The notes: a model not told the origin generated them from the letters alone. A DNA stretch of 64,000 bases from Gammaproteobacteria bacterium (GCA_004297165.1 SCUJ01000006.1:558001-622000); one strand, 5' to 3'; counted from the stretch's first letter, positions 50,748 to 59,630 are shown. Numbers and translations: made by a program.

Positions 50748-51907
50748 TGAAGACAAAGCGATTTTCACGGCCTTTTCCGATAGGCGTCTTCCTGCTCGCC
50801 CTCGGTCTCTTCGCGTGCCACGCGGAGGATGGGATCTATCATTCCGAGGCAGCCGAATTCAAGGTGGAGGTGGTCGCGGATGGACTGAGTTATCCGTGGG
50901 GGATGGTCTTTCTGCCGGATGGCGACATCCTGGTGACCGAGCGCCCAGGGACCCTGCGGATGATTCGCGCGGGCGCGTTGCTGCCAGAGGCCATCGCCGG
51001 CCTGCCTGCCACCGAGGAGATCGGCCAGGGCGGCCTGATGGGGATCGCGCTGGACCCCGGCTTCGCGGAGAATCATCTGATCTATCTCGCCCATGCCACC
51101 GGCGCCGGCGATCTCTACGGCACCGAGGTCGTGCGCGGCCGGCTGGAAGGCATGGCCCTGCAAGATGTCACCACCATCTTTCGCGCCCTGCCGAAGGCTG
51201 AAGGCGGCAGACATTTCGGATCGAGACTGCTGTTCGCGCCGGACGGGACGCTTTACATCACTCTCGGCGAACGGGGCGCGAGCCCCTCGCTCGGGGATCA
51301 GCACCCGGCGCAGCATCTCGACAGCCACCTGGGCTCGCTCATCCGCATCAATCCGGATGGTTCGGTCCAGCCGGATAATCCCTTTGTCAGCAGACCTGGC
51401 GCGTTGCCGGAGATCTACAGTTATGGCCACCGCAACATGCAGGGCATGGCGCTGAATCCTGCGACCGGGGCCGTGTGGACCCACGAGCACGGACCGCAAG
51501 GCGGCGACGAGATCAACATCATCAAGGCCGGGGCGAACTACGGCTGGCCGGTCATCACCTACGGCGTGAATTACGGCATCGGCACGAAGATCGGCGAAGG
51601 GACGCACAAGGCCGGCATGGAGCAACCGGTTCATTATTGGGTCCCGTCCATCGCACCTTCCGGCATGGCCTTTTATACCGGCGATCAATTCCCAGCCTGG
51701 AAAGGCAACCTCTTCGTCGGATCGCTGAAATTCGGCATGCTCGTCCGCCTGACGTTGAACGGCGATACGATTACGGGCGAGGAACGTTTACTGGACTTCG
51801 ACTACGGCCGGATCCGCGATGTGGTGCAGGGGCCGGATGGTTTACTCTATCTGCTCACGGATGACGCTGATGGGAAGCTGCTGAGAATCGCGCCTGTCGC
51901 GCAATAG
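50747..51907 (+). CDS. PQQ-dependent aldose/sorbosone dehydrogenase-like protein (YliI type)
   Basis: The 386-residue exported protein has a signal sequence ending near AC (LLALGLFACHAEDG, possibly a lipobox). A six-bladed propeller follows: GLSYPWGMVFLPDGDILVTERPGTLRMI, GGLMGIALDPGFAENHLIYLAHA, SYGHRNMQGMALNP, HEHGPQGGDEINII and NYGWPVITYG. These match soluble PQQ aldose dehydrogenases. It would oxidise sugars in the periplasm or at the membrane if PQQ is present. Translation is coupled to the amidohydrolase by a TGATG junction. Confidence 0.9.
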   Translation: MKTKRFSRPFPIGVFLLALGLFACHAEDGIYHSEAAEFKVEVVADGLSYPWGMVFLPDGDILVTERPGTLRMIRAGALLPEAIAGLPATEEIGQGGLMGIALDPGFAENHLIYLAHATGAGDLYGTEVVRGRLEGMALQDVTTIFRALPKAEGGRHFGSRLLFAPDGTLYITLGERGASPSLGDQHPAQHLDSHLGSLIRINPDGSVQPDNPFVSRPGALPEIYSYGHRNMQGMALNPATGAVWTHEHGPQGGDEINIIKAGANYGWPVITYGVNYGIGTKIGEGTHKAGMEQPVHYWVPSIAPSGMAFYTGDQFPAWKGNLFVGSLKFGMLVRLTLNGDTITGEERLLDFDYGRIRDVVQGPDGLLYLLTDDADGKLLRIAPVAQ

Positions 51908-51915
51908 AAAAGTAT

Positions 51916-52206
51916 TTACGAAGGCTGAACAGTTAATTTGAAACCCAATGCCTTTGCGATTTTTGCCACCGTAGCAAAGGTTGGATTGCCTTCATCAGAA
52001 AGCGCTTTGTAAATGCCTTCACGGGTTAAACCCGTATCCCTGGCGAGCTGACTCATATTTTTTGCCCGCGCTACTACGCTCAACGCATGCACAATAAAAG
52101 CCGGATCATCGCCAGCCTCTTCAAGGCAAGCTTCCAGATATAACTGGATATCTTCATCCGTTTTCAAATGTTCTGCCGAATCCCAGCGAGTGGTTTTAAT
52201 ATTCAT
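51916..52206 (-). CDS. HigA-like antitoxin (COG3636 family)
   Basis: The 96-aa protein has an HTH (MSQLARDTGLTREGIYKALSDEGNPTFATVAKIAKALG) after an N-terminal helix that would wrap the toxin. It starts three bases after the toxin stop. COG3636 antidotes pair with Gp49-like toxins, which is the case here. It would repress its own promoter. Confidence 0.9.
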   Translation of the reverse strand: MNIKTTRWDSAEHLKTDEDIQLYLEACLEEAGDDPAFIVHALSVVARAKNMSQLARDTGLTREGIYKALSDEGNPTFATVAKIAKALGFKLTVQPS

Positions 52207-52209
52207 GAT

Positions 52210-52506
52210 TCAGTTCTCCAATTGCAGGGCAAGCCTTTTAGCTTTGGCAATGTCTGATCGCTGAGAGTCTTTATCTCCGCCGCACAAGAGAATAACGACA
52301 GATGAAACAGGCTGAATGAAATAGACTCGATAGCCTGGGCCATGGAAAATTCGAAGCTCACTGACGCTTTCACCAACTGGACCAACGTCACCGAAATTAC
52401 CCATTGCCATTCTATCTATGCGAGCCTGAATGCGGGCCCTCGCCCGCCGATCCTTAAGGTTCTCGAACCACTTGGCGAAAATATCCGTTTTTCGAACTTC
52501 AATCAT
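52210..52506 (-). CDS. RelE/HigB-like toxin (phage Gp49-like family)
   Basis: The 98-aa protein has the family signatures FAKWFENLKDRRARARIQARIDRMAMGNFGD, VGESVSELRIFHGPGYRVYF and LLCGGDKDSQRSDIAKAKRLA. Such toxins cut mRNA on ribosomes. Toxin-first order and tight spacing mark a HigBA-like module. Base composition is lower in GC than the flanking metabolic genes. Confidence 0.9.
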   Translation of the reverse strand: MIEVRKTDIFAKWFENLKDRRARARIQARIDRMAMGNFGDVGPVGESVSELRIFHGPGYRVYFIQPVSSVVILLCGGDKDSQRSDIAKAKRLALQLEN

Positions 52507-52507
52507 A

Positions 52508-52525
52508 TGTGAACTATAGTTAACA
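52508..52525. promoter_or_regulatory. Near-perfect palindrome at the toxin start, putative autoregulatory operator
   Basis: TGTGAACTATAGTTAACA pairs at 8 of 9 positions, with the core AACTATAGTT fully symmetric. It lies two bases upstream of the toxin ATG. On the minus strand it contains TATAGT, a possible -10 that would start transcription at or next to the ATG. Confidence 0.5.
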
Positions 52526-52640
52526 GAATTGCGACTGTCTACCTTGAGTATCAGTTCACCTGAACATTGGAATACTCTTTTAGCATCAAAATTCTGCCCA
52601 TAGCCTCAGCAAAGTTAATGGCAGAAGGATGAATCCTGGG

Positions 52641-53147
52641 TTATGTTTTCTTCGGTTCTTGTTTTACGTCCTGTAGATAACGTGTGACCTTCTTTTTTAG
52701 CCTTCCCTGCTGGCGATTCAACGGCGGTTCCGCCGAGTGAATGAGGATACCTTCGACTTGATCAAGTACATCAATTAGTGACGGATGAAACACCGCGTTC
52801 TTCTTGGATAAAGTCCCGTTTTTCAAAACGCGTCGTACACCAAACCAAGAAAATTTATCCCAGCGACCTGCGAGATCATCTGTTCTATGTGCGCGAAGAC
52901 GTTTGAGCAACGCCTGTCGCCCTTTGCCGGTTTGGCCTACATAAACGATTTTGTATTCAGCATAGAGTACATATATGCCAACTTGATCAGAAAAATCGAT
53001 GGGGCAAGCTTTCTTCGCAGATGAAGGGACTCCCTCAAGTTTTCCTTTTTTGTTCTTGCCTCCCCAAGTAACATGCTCAGCATCCCAGAAAAAACCAGCG
53101 GTAGCTATTAGAGACTGGGCAGAGTTAGCATTCTTTTTTATTTGCAT
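52641..53147 (-). CDS. GIY-YIG nuclease-domain protein
   Basis: The 168-residue protein has a GIY-YIG motif (VGIYVLYAEYKIVYVGQTGKGRQALLKRLRAH near residue 56) and a likely metal-binding glutamate in LDQVEGILIHSAEPPLNRQQG near 130. GIY-YIG domains cut DNA in repair, homing and restriction enzymes. It is an isolated domain with a basic tail in a patch of accessory genes, so its role is unclear. The frame stays open for about 30 codons upstream without an ATG, so the start at 53147 could be internal. Confidence 0.82.
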   Translation of the reverse strand: MQIKKNANSAQSLIATAGFFWDAEHVTWGGKNKKGKLEGVPSSAKKACPIDFSDQVGIYVLYAEYKIVYVGQTGKGRQALLKRLRAHRTDDLAGRWDKFSWFGVRRVLKNGTLSKKNAVFHPSLIDVLDQVEGILIHSAEPPLNRQQGRLKKKVTRYLQDVKQEPKKT

Positions 53148-53184
53148 ATAGTGTTTATTCTCAGAGTTGTAAAAAATTCGCCCA

Positions 53185-53559
53185 TCACGAGCGCCACTTC
53201 TGAACTCGTCGCCATACTTCTCCGAGGTTGAACTTTATTCCCCACAATCCTGGTTGCTTTATGTCAATTAATGCTTCTCAAAATACCTGTTGCTCCTCGA
53301 CCGTGAACGATCCTGCCTTTAACACCTCAAGAGCGGCGTTCGAGAGTTGAAAAGCTACACGTGTCCAGCCTTGGATACCATAGCGCCGTAAATACTCCCG
53401 TTTCTCGAGAAAATACAGACTGTCTTCGATCTCGATCTTCTTATGTCGCAACACGAGATCACGTTCGGTTGCAAAAAGCGGTACTGCATTATGTATGGGA
53501 AGCTCAGTGCTGTGTTCTCCCTTTAACCAAACTGATGAAACGAATTTTCCTTCCGCCAT
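53185..53559 (-). pseudogene. Gene of unknown function interrupted by an in-frame TGA
   Basis: Reading from ATG 53559, the frame runs 93 codons to a TGA at 53278-53280, then continues for 30 more sense codons to a TGA at 53185. The part after the first stop reads EALIDIKQPGLWGIKFNLGE and ends WRRVQKWRS, which looks like a natural C-terminus. The first part has a winged-helix feel (YFLEKREYLRRYGIQG, FQLSNAALEVL). A CGA to TGA change is the simplest explanation, giving a 93-aa truncated product. No family was recognised. Confidence 0.6.
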
Positions 53560-53951
53560 CTTCAGAACTTCCCAGCAGAGTTTCTCAGATATTGCCGTGG
53601 AAAAACTCTAGAAATCTTGATGCATCATTGGTAGACATCGAAAAAGCCATTTTCATTTATGACTTTTAAACGCCGATAGGATGATAGCCTCCGTTCCAGT
53701 CATTATAGCTATCGAACTGAATAAACTTGTACTGGATGCTTCGTTTCTAGAATCTCCACCATATTTCAGCCTCGATACATTCTTCACCTAAAGATAAAGG
53801 TTTTGCCCCCCTCTCCCCGGCCCTCCCCCGTCCAGGGGGAGGGGGAAAACGGCGCATCTATACCGCCGCAGGTTGAATCTCTCTACCCGAAACCCGCATA
53901 ATGCCGGGCCGGTTTGAAGCGGCCCTCCCTACAATAAATAAAGGTTCCTCG
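53560..53951. other. Intergenic region with palindromic repeats, no gene seen
   Basis: No convincing gene is visible in these 390 bases. The left half is AT-rich. From 53808 there is a C-rich stretch ending in the hairpin CCCTCCCCC-gtcca-GGGGGAGGG (53821-53843), then a second hairpin GGGCCG-N8-CGGCCC (53906-53925). TACAAT at 53930 could be the -10 of the outer-membrane protein gene. The hairpins look like dispersed repeats of the genome. Confidence 0.6.
53821..53843. repeat. Palindromic repeat CCCTCCCCC-N5-GGGGGAGGG
   Basis: Perfect 9-base arms sit downstream of another C-run (53808-53818), giving four C-tracts in a row on the plus strand. The form resembles the CTCTCCC/GGGAGAG repeats at 57.3 kb and is probably a REP-type element. 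Confidence 0.6.
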
Positions 53952-56117
53952 ATGTCCGTTACACGAAACAAACAGCTGCTCTTCGCGGCGCTCATGCTGG
54001 CAGCAACCGCCTCTCCGTCCGCCCAACCCGAGCCTGGCCGCAAGCATATCGACATCCCCCGTACTACTGTCGCCCCAGAGCTCGACGGTCGTTTGGATGA
54101 AGAGGCTTGGAAGAACGCGGTGCGCATCGATGACCTGCATCAGTTCCTGCCCGTCGATCACGGCGAGCCCTCGGAGCAAACCGAGTTCTATCTGATGTAT
54201 GACGATAATTATTTGTACGTAGGGGCAAAACTCCATGACAGCGAACCGGGCGGCATCATCGCGCGGCAATTGATCCAGAATGCCCCGATGCCATTCGACG
54301 ACGCCTTTGAATTCCTGCTCGACCCCTTCAACAACATGCGCTCCGGCTATCACTTTCAGATCAATCCCAACGGCGTGCGCCTCGACGGCATCTTCGACAA
54401 GGCCACCGATATCAACCGCGACTGGGACGGGATCTGGGATTCCGAGGCCGTGATCGACGCCGAAGGTTGGACCGCCGAGGTCGCCATTCCCTTCAAGACC
54501 CTGAACTTCAATATCGATAACCCGGACTGGGGCTTCTCCATCGCCCGCACCATCGCGCGCAAGAAGGAGGAACTTGCCTGGTCATCCTATAACCGCCAGT
54601 TTAATCCAGGCACGGCGGGCGTCTTGCGCGGGATCGAGGGCATCAAACAAGGCAAGGGCCTGGATATCGTGCCTTCGCTCACGACCGGCCATGCGCAGGA
54701 TTTCCGGACAGACGATGGCGATATAGTCTTCGAACCCTCGCTCGATGTGAGCTACAAGATTACGCCGTCCCTCACCGGAGCCGTGACCTTCAACACCGAT
54801 TTCTCCGCGACCGAGGTGGATGACCGGCAGGTCAACCTGAGCCGCTTTTCGCTGTTCTTCCCCGAAAAACGCGATTTTTTCCTGCAGGACGCCGACATCT
54901 TTTCCTTCGGCGGCCTCAATGAGAACGGCATCCCCTTCTTCTCCCGGCGCATCGGGCTCGGCAGCAACGGGAAACCCGTGGATCTCAATGCCGGCGCCAA
55001 ACTCACTGGCCGTGTGAACCGCTGGAACATCGGCGCATTGCTGGTGCAGCAGGATGGCGGCGTCCCCGGCGTGGATGCCCCTATCCTCATGGTCAGCCGC
55101 GTGTCCGCGAACATCCTGGAGGAATCGAGCGTCGGCGCCCTGATGACGTGGGGCGATCCCATGAGCGGGCAGGACAATGCCGTGACGGGCGCCGATTTTA
55201 CCTATCACAACACCCATTTCCTGGGCAATCGATCGCTGACCGGTAATCTCTGGTATCAGCAGTCGTGGACCGAAGCCGTCAGCGCCGACGAGCAGGCGTG
55301 GGGTGGGCAACTCGGCATCGGTTCGAGCGAGGGTCTCGCCGGAAACGTAACCTGGGAACGCTTCGGCGAGGCCTTTTATCCCGCACTCGGTTTCGCCAAT
55401 CGCACCGGCATCACCCATGCCAACGTGACCCTCTCGCACGCGTATCGTCCCCGCGATAACCCCTGGCTGCGCAGCCTCTTTTCGTTCATGGATTTCGATC
55501 AGGTCAATAACCTGGACGGGGATCTCGAATCGCAACAGCTATTTTTCAGGGCGGCGATGCTGGAGAACCATCGCGGCGATCGGCTTTCGTTCAACATCTT
55601 CCACGGTCGCGAGGTGTTGTTCGAGGATTTCCCCATCAGTCCCGGCGTGATTATCCTGCCCGGCGATTATTCCTTCTTCCGGTACGGCATGGAACTGGTC
55701 ATGGCGCAGGAACGGGTGTTCGCGCCGCGCGCGCAATTTTTTCTGGGCGAGTATTACGACGGCGATCGCGTCAACATGCGCGGCGGTTTCGAGTGGCGCC
55801 CCAGCAAGCATTTCTATGCCGGGATCAACTACGACTACAACAACATCCGCCTGCCGGCCGGGAACTTCCAGACCCGGCTAGTCCAGCTCAGTGCGAATGT
55901 GGCCTACAATTCCAAGTGGTCATGGGTCACGCGGATGCAGTATGACACCTATTCCGACTCCATCGGCCTCAACAGCCGCATCCGCTATAACCCGCGCGCG
56001 GGCGAGGATTTTTATCTGGTCCTCAACCACAACTTCGACGCCGAGGGAACCTTCCGGGGGCTTGAGTCCACGGCGAACGAGGTCTTGCTGAAATACACGA
56101 GAACGTTCAGGTTTTGA
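53952..56117 (+). CDS. DUF5916 outer-membrane protein with CBM9-like N-terminal domain
   Basis: The 721-residue protein has a signal peptide (cleavage near PSAQPEP), then a carbohydrate-binding family 9-like domain (PRTTVAPELDGRLDEEAWKNA; FYLMYDDNYLYVGAKLHD; FEFLLDPFNNMRSGYHFQIN; WTAEVAIPFKTLNF). A DUF5916 beta-barrel follows (FSLFFPEKRDFFLQDADIFSFG; strands ending in TRTFRF with a C-terminal Phe). These proteins are thought to sit in the outer membrane; ligands are unknown. The ATG at 53952 gives the signal peptide and follows AAGG. Confidence 0.88.
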   Translation: MSVTRNKQLLFAALMLAATASPSAQPEPGRKHIDIPRTTVAPELDGRLDEEAWKNAVRIDDLHQFLPVDHGEPSEQTEFYLMYDDNYLYVGAKLHDSEPGGIIARQLIQNAPMPFDDAFEFLLDPFNNMRSGYHFQINPNGVRLDGIFDKATDINRDWDGIWDSEAVIDAEGWTAEVAIPFKTLNFNIDNPDWGFSIARTIARKKEELAWSSYNRQFNPGTAGVLRGIEGIKQGKGLDIVPSLTTGHAQDFRTDDGDIVFEPSLDVSYKITPSLTGAVTFNTDFSATEVDDRQVNLSRFSLFFPEKRDFFLQDADIFSFGGLNENGIPFFSRRIGLGSNGKPVDLNAGAKLTGRVNRWNIGALLVQQDGGVPGVDAPILMVSRVSANILEESSVGALMTWGDPMSGQDNAVTGADFTYHNTHFLGNRSLTGNLWYQQSWTEAVSADEQAWGGQLGIGSSEGLAGNVTWERFGEAFYPALGFANRTGITHANVTLSHAYRPRDNPWLRSLFSFMDFDQVNNLDGDLESQQLFFRAAMLENHRGDRLSFNIFHGREVLFEDFPISPGVIILPGDYSFFRYGMELVMAQERVFAPRAQFFLGEYYDGDRVNMRGGFEWRPSKHFYAGINYDYNNIRLPAGNFQTRLVQLSANVAYNSKWSWVTRMQYDTYSDSIGLNSRIRYNPRAGEDFYLVLNHNFDAEGTFRGLESTANEVLLKYTRTFRF

Positions 56118-56121
56118 GATT

Positions 56122-56145
56122 GGGCATAGGGATTAGGGGATAGGG
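56122..56145 (+). other. Potential G-quadruplex motif in convergent spacer
   Basis: Four G-tracts of three or four bases with loops CATA, ATTA and ATA lie just after the DUF5916 stop. Looser copies of the unit (TATAGG, TTATAGG) follow to about 56160. The repeat may be a small tandem array rather than a regulatory fold. Confidence 0.35.
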
Positions 56146-56158
56146 TATAGGTTATAGG

Positions 56159-57226
56159 TTATTGGGTGACGGGCGGACGTTCGAAGAGTTCGACAAAAGC
56201 CCCGGTATCGAAGTCGCGGATCATGATGACCCGGTAACCGCCGGCCATCTCCACCACGCCGTCCGACACGATCCCGGCCCCCGCCCCCTGTAACCGCGCG
56301 ACGATCGCGTCGATGTCTACGACCTCGATCCCCGTGTAGCTCGCGCCGATGTCGGTGAGTTTGATTGGTTCGACTGGTTTGCGGCGATTGAGGTATTCCA
56401 CAAGTTCGTAGCGCATCCTGGCGTTCGGATCCGCAGCCTCCGCGATCGTGCCGTTGTGCAGACGCAGGATGTTGCCGCGGCCACCCACGGCGGAATCGAG
56501 GAAATCGCCGCTCGCCCAGGGCATGGCCGCGGCCGGGAATTCGATGCCAAGCAGAGAGCCATAGAAACCCTTCGCCTTTTCGATATCGGCGGTCACCACA
56601 CCGACATGATTGAAGCCCGCCATCTCGTCGGGACGCCGTTCGATGATCTCCATGTCCATGCCGTCCGGATCGGTCATATAGGCGATCGTGCCCCTAGTCT
56701 CGCCCGGCCGCGCCGTCAGCTTGCCGTCCCAACTGCGCGGTCGCAGCAGACCGGCGGAGCGTAACTCTGACCATAGCTTCCCGGCATCGTCCACCGTGAA
56801 CCCGAAATGCGCCGCACCCGGTTCCCACGGGGTCTTGCCGCCCATCGCGTCCTTCCGATCGAGCCCGCGATATTCCCGCAGATACAGGGTGAAGGGTTTG
56901 TCCGAGATGCTGCTGTTCATGGTGAATTTCGCCATCCGGGATTCGATGTCCTTGACGCCATGGATGCGGTTCATGACGGCGTCGTTGCGCCAGGAGGAAT
57001 TAACGCCTTCCGCGGGGACGAATCCTATGGCCTTGTAGAAGGCAACCGACTTGTCGAGGTCGCTGACCGAGCGTCCATAGAAGGCGATGCCGATCACCCG
57101 GCCCTTGTTCGCGGCCGAGAAAGATGGCGTCGGATTGGTTTGGGACTGCGCGGCGACGGTGATCACATGACACCAAAGCAATGCACCCAGCACTGTTGCC
57201 CATTTTAGTGAAAAGTTTTTCAACAT
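56159..57226 (-). CDS. Exported double-VOC (glyoxalase/dioxygenase superfamily) protein
   Basis: The 355-aa protein begins with a signal peptide (ATVLGALLWCHVITVAAQ). It has two VOC domains: one at about residues 45-195 (IAFYGRSVSDLDKSVAFYKAIGF; HFGFTVDDAGKLW; YMTDPDGMDMEIIER) and one at about 205-350 (FNHVGVVTADIEKAKGFYGSLLG; YTGIEVVDIDAIV; MIRDFDTGAFVELFER). The metal-ligand pattern of histidine and glutamate is partly kept. Export is unusual for enzymes such as extradiol dioxygenases, and the function is unknown. Confidence 0.85.
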   Translation of the reverse strand: MLKNFSLKWATVLGALLWCHVITVAAQSQTNPTPSFSAANKGRVIGIAFYGRSVSDLDKSVAFYKAIGFVPAEGVNSSWRNDAVMNRIHGVKDIESRMAKFTMNSSISDKPFTLYLREYRGLDRKDAMGGKTPWEPGAAHFGFTVDDAGKLWSELRSAGLLRPRSWDGKLTARPGETRGTIAYMTDPDGMDMEIIERRPDEMAGFNHVGVVTADIEKAKGFYGSLLGIEFPAAAMPWASGDFLDSAVGGRGNILRLHNGTIAEAADPNARMRYELVEYLNRRKPVEPIKLTDIGASYTGIEVVDIDAIVARLQGAGAGIVSDGVVEMAGGYRVIMIRDFDTGAFVELFERPPVTQ

Positions 57227-57286
57227 ATCTCCCCCTATCTCTGTCTACCTGGAACCTGGCTTAAAGCGAACATCGGTCGTTGTTTC

Positions 57287-57395
57287 GCCTCTCCCACCGG
57301 GAGAGGCCGCCGCGGAGCGGCGGGTGAGGGAAAGCAGTGTAACAGGGATCGCATTTCCCTCATCCCCGACCCTTCTCCCGGAGGGCGAAGGGTGA
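57287..57395. repeat. Compound palindromic (BIME-like) repeat
   Basis: GCCTCTCCC-acc-GGGAGAGGC (57287-57307) is followed by a smaller GCCGC/GCGGC hairpin, then TGAGGGAAA and its inverse TTTCCCTCA about 22 bases apart, and finally CTCCCGGAGGG. The nested arms suggest a composite REP element. The whole 57227-57500 spacer shows no gene. Confidence 0.6.
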
Positions 57396-57500
57396 AATTA
57401 AATCATATCACGGGAGAATAGCCCCCGCGTTCCCCTGCATGGATCCCCGTTCCGGTATAAGCTACGATTCCACGGCAGGCACATCATCGGGGAGGTCGCC

Positions 57501-59630
57501 ATGAATACATCCGTCCGCATTACACTGATATTCCTACTGGCGTGCCTGTCCGCCTGCCAGCAACAGGATACGTCCACACAGACGCCGCCGGCGCCCGAGC
57601 CCCAGGCGATCGCCATGGATGCCAATGACATCAGCGGGGTTGTGACGAGTGACAACGGCCCCGAGGCCGGCGTCTGGGTGATCGCGGAAACGGACGAGTT
57701 CGCCACCCGCTTCGCCCGGATCGTGGTGACCGATGAAGACGGCCGTTACCTGGTCCCGGACCTGCCCGATGCGGCTTATCAGGTCTGGGTGCGCGGCTAC
57801 GGGCTGGCAGATTCGATAAAGATCGCCGTCCGTCCCGGACAACGGCTCGATCTCACCGCGAACGTTGAGCAGGATCCGGCTGCGGCCGCGACGATTTATC
57901 CGGCGGCCTACTGGTATGCCATGATGCATATGCCTGAGGCGAATGAGGTCGCCACCATCCCCGGCGGACTGAACGCCTATCTCATGTGGATGAAAAATAT
58001 GGGTTGCGTGGGCTGCCATCAGCTCGGCAACCTCGCGACCCGCACCCTGCCCGAGGGACTGGGAGAGTTTGCCGATTCGAAAGCGGCCTGGGCCCGGCGC
58101 ATCAGTTCCGGTCAGGCCGGGGCGGGCATGATTGGCCAGGTGACAGGTCTCCTGCAAGGCGTGCCGCTCAAGTACCTCGCGGACTGGACCGATCGCATTG
58201 CCGCTGGGGAATTGCCGGTGGCGAAGCCGGAACGTCCCAGCGGCCTCGAACGCAATGTCGTCGCCACGGTCCGGGACTGGTCCACTCCCAAGGCCTACAT
58301 GCACGACCTCTCAAGCACCGATCGGCGCAACCCAACCGTCAATGCCTATGGCAAGCTCTACGGCGCGCCGGAATTAAGCACCGACGAATTTCCCATCCTC
58401 GATCCCGTAAAGAATACCGCGACTGTTTTTTCGGCTCCGGTCCGCGATCCGGAGACTCCCAGCACCGGCGAGACCCCGGCCAATTCGCCCTCGCCGTACT
58501 GGGGCGATGAGCGGATCTGGAACAGCAAGGCCAATGCGCACAACCCCATGCTGGATGCCGATGGCAAGGTCTGGTACACGGCGCGGGTACGCGGACCGGA
58601 GAACCCCGCATTCTGCCGCGCGGGTTCCGATCATCCCTCGGCCAAAGCATTCCCCCTGGAGCGCTCCGATCGGCAACTGGCGCTGCTTGATCCCGAAACA
58701 AGCAAATACACCTTCATCGACACCTGCTACGGCACGCATCATCTGCAATTCGCGACCGACGCGGATGACACCCTCTGGACCAGCGGGGGCGGTAATGTGG
58801 TCGGCTGGCTGAATACCCGCGTATTTCTCGAAACCGGCGATGCCGCCAAGGCCCAGGGCTGGACCCCGCTGGTGCTCGATCACAACGGCAACGGGCGGCG
58901 CGATGCGTACGTGGAACCGGACCAGACGCCCACTGAAGCGCAGGACCAACGCATCAACGCGGGCTTCTACGCGGTAATGCCGAACCCTGCGGATGGTTCC
59001 GTGTGGGGATCCGCGGCGTTTCGTTATCCCGGCGCCATCCTGCGCCTCGATCCGGGGACGAATCCGCCCGAGACGGCGTTGACCGAGATTTATAATGTCC
59101 CCCTGCCCGGCTTCGGCGTGCGCGGGGCCGATATCGATACCAATGGCGTGGTCTGGGTCTCCCTCGGCAGCGGTCATTTGGGCGAATTCGATCGGCGCAA
59201 GTGCCAGGGCCCCTTGAATGGCCCGGCCGCGACCGGCGACCATTGTCCTGAGGGCTGGACCTTTCATCGCCTGCCGGGTCCGGGTTTCGCGGGGCTTGAG
59301 GATTTCAGCGTCGAGTCCAGCTATTACACCTGGGTGGATCAGCACGACACCGCGGGGCTTGGCGGGAACACGCCCATCGCCACGGGCAATTTATTCGATG
59401 GCGTGCATGCCCTGGTCGACGGCGGATTCGTGACCCTGCGGATCCCCTACCCGCTCGGATTCTACGCCAAGGGCCTGGAAGGCCGCATCGATGACCCGGC
59501 CGCCGGCTGGAAGGGTCGCGGTCTATGGATCACCAGCGGCGATCGCACACCATGGTTGAAGGAAGGCGGCCAGGGAACCAAACCCCTGGTGGTGCATTTT
59601 CAGGTCCGCCCGGACCCGCTGGCGAACTAG
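57501..59630 (+). CDS. Lipoprotein with carboxypeptidase-regulatory-like domain, CxxCH haem motif and Vgb-like propeller
   Basis: The 709-aa protein has a lipobox (ACLSAC, Cys at about 19), a short beta-sandwich of the carboxypeptidase-regulatory type (ISGVVTSDNGPEAGVWVIAETD; YLVPDLPDAAYQVWVRGYGL), then one c-type haem site CVGCH near residue 170. A long C-terminal region follows with virginiamycin-lyase-like repeats (DGKVWYTARVRGPENP; DDTLWTSGGGNVVGWL; TNGVVWVSLGSGHLGEFDRRKC). It is probably a periplasmic or outer-membrane redox protein; the partner is unknown. A GGGGAGG site precedes the ATG. Confidence 0.8.
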   Translation: MNTSVRITLIFLLACLSACQQQDTSTQTPPAPEPQAIAMDANDISGVVTSDNGPEAGVWVIAETDEFATRFARIVVTDEDGRYLVPDLPDAAYQVWVRGYGLADSIKIAVRPGQRLDLTANVEQDPAAAATIYPAAYWYAMMHMPEANEVATIPGGLNAYLMWMKNMGCVGCHQLGNLATRTLPEGLGEFADSKAAWARRISSGQAGAGMIGQVTGLLQGVPLKYLADWTDRIAAGELPVAKPERPSGLERNVVATVRDWSTPKAYMHDLSSTDRRNPTVNAYGKLYGAPELSTDEFPILDPVKNTATVFSAPVRDPETPSTGETPANSPSPYWGDERIWNSKANAHNPMLDADGKVWYTARVRGPENPAFCRAGSDHPSAKAFPLERSDRQLALLDPETSKYTFIDTCYGTHHLQFATDADDTLWTSGGGNVVGWLNTRVFLETGDAAKAQGWTPLVLDHNGNGRRDAYVEPDQTPTEAQDQRINAGFYAVMPNPADGSVWGSAAFRYPGAILRLDPGTNPPETALTEIYNVPLPGFGVRGADIDTNGVVWVSLGSGHLGEFDRRKCQGPLNGPAATGDHCPEGWTFHRLPGPGFAGLEDFSVESSYYTWVDQHDTAGLGGNTPIATGNLFDGVHALVDGGFVTLRIPYPLGFYAKGLEGRIDDPAAGWKGRGLWITSGDRTPWLKEGGQGTKPLVVHFQVRPDPLAN

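Noticed and set aside
53821-53843. Start of a CRISPR-type repeat array
   Set aside because: The palindromes are single or unequal copies with no regular spacers, and no cas genes are present.
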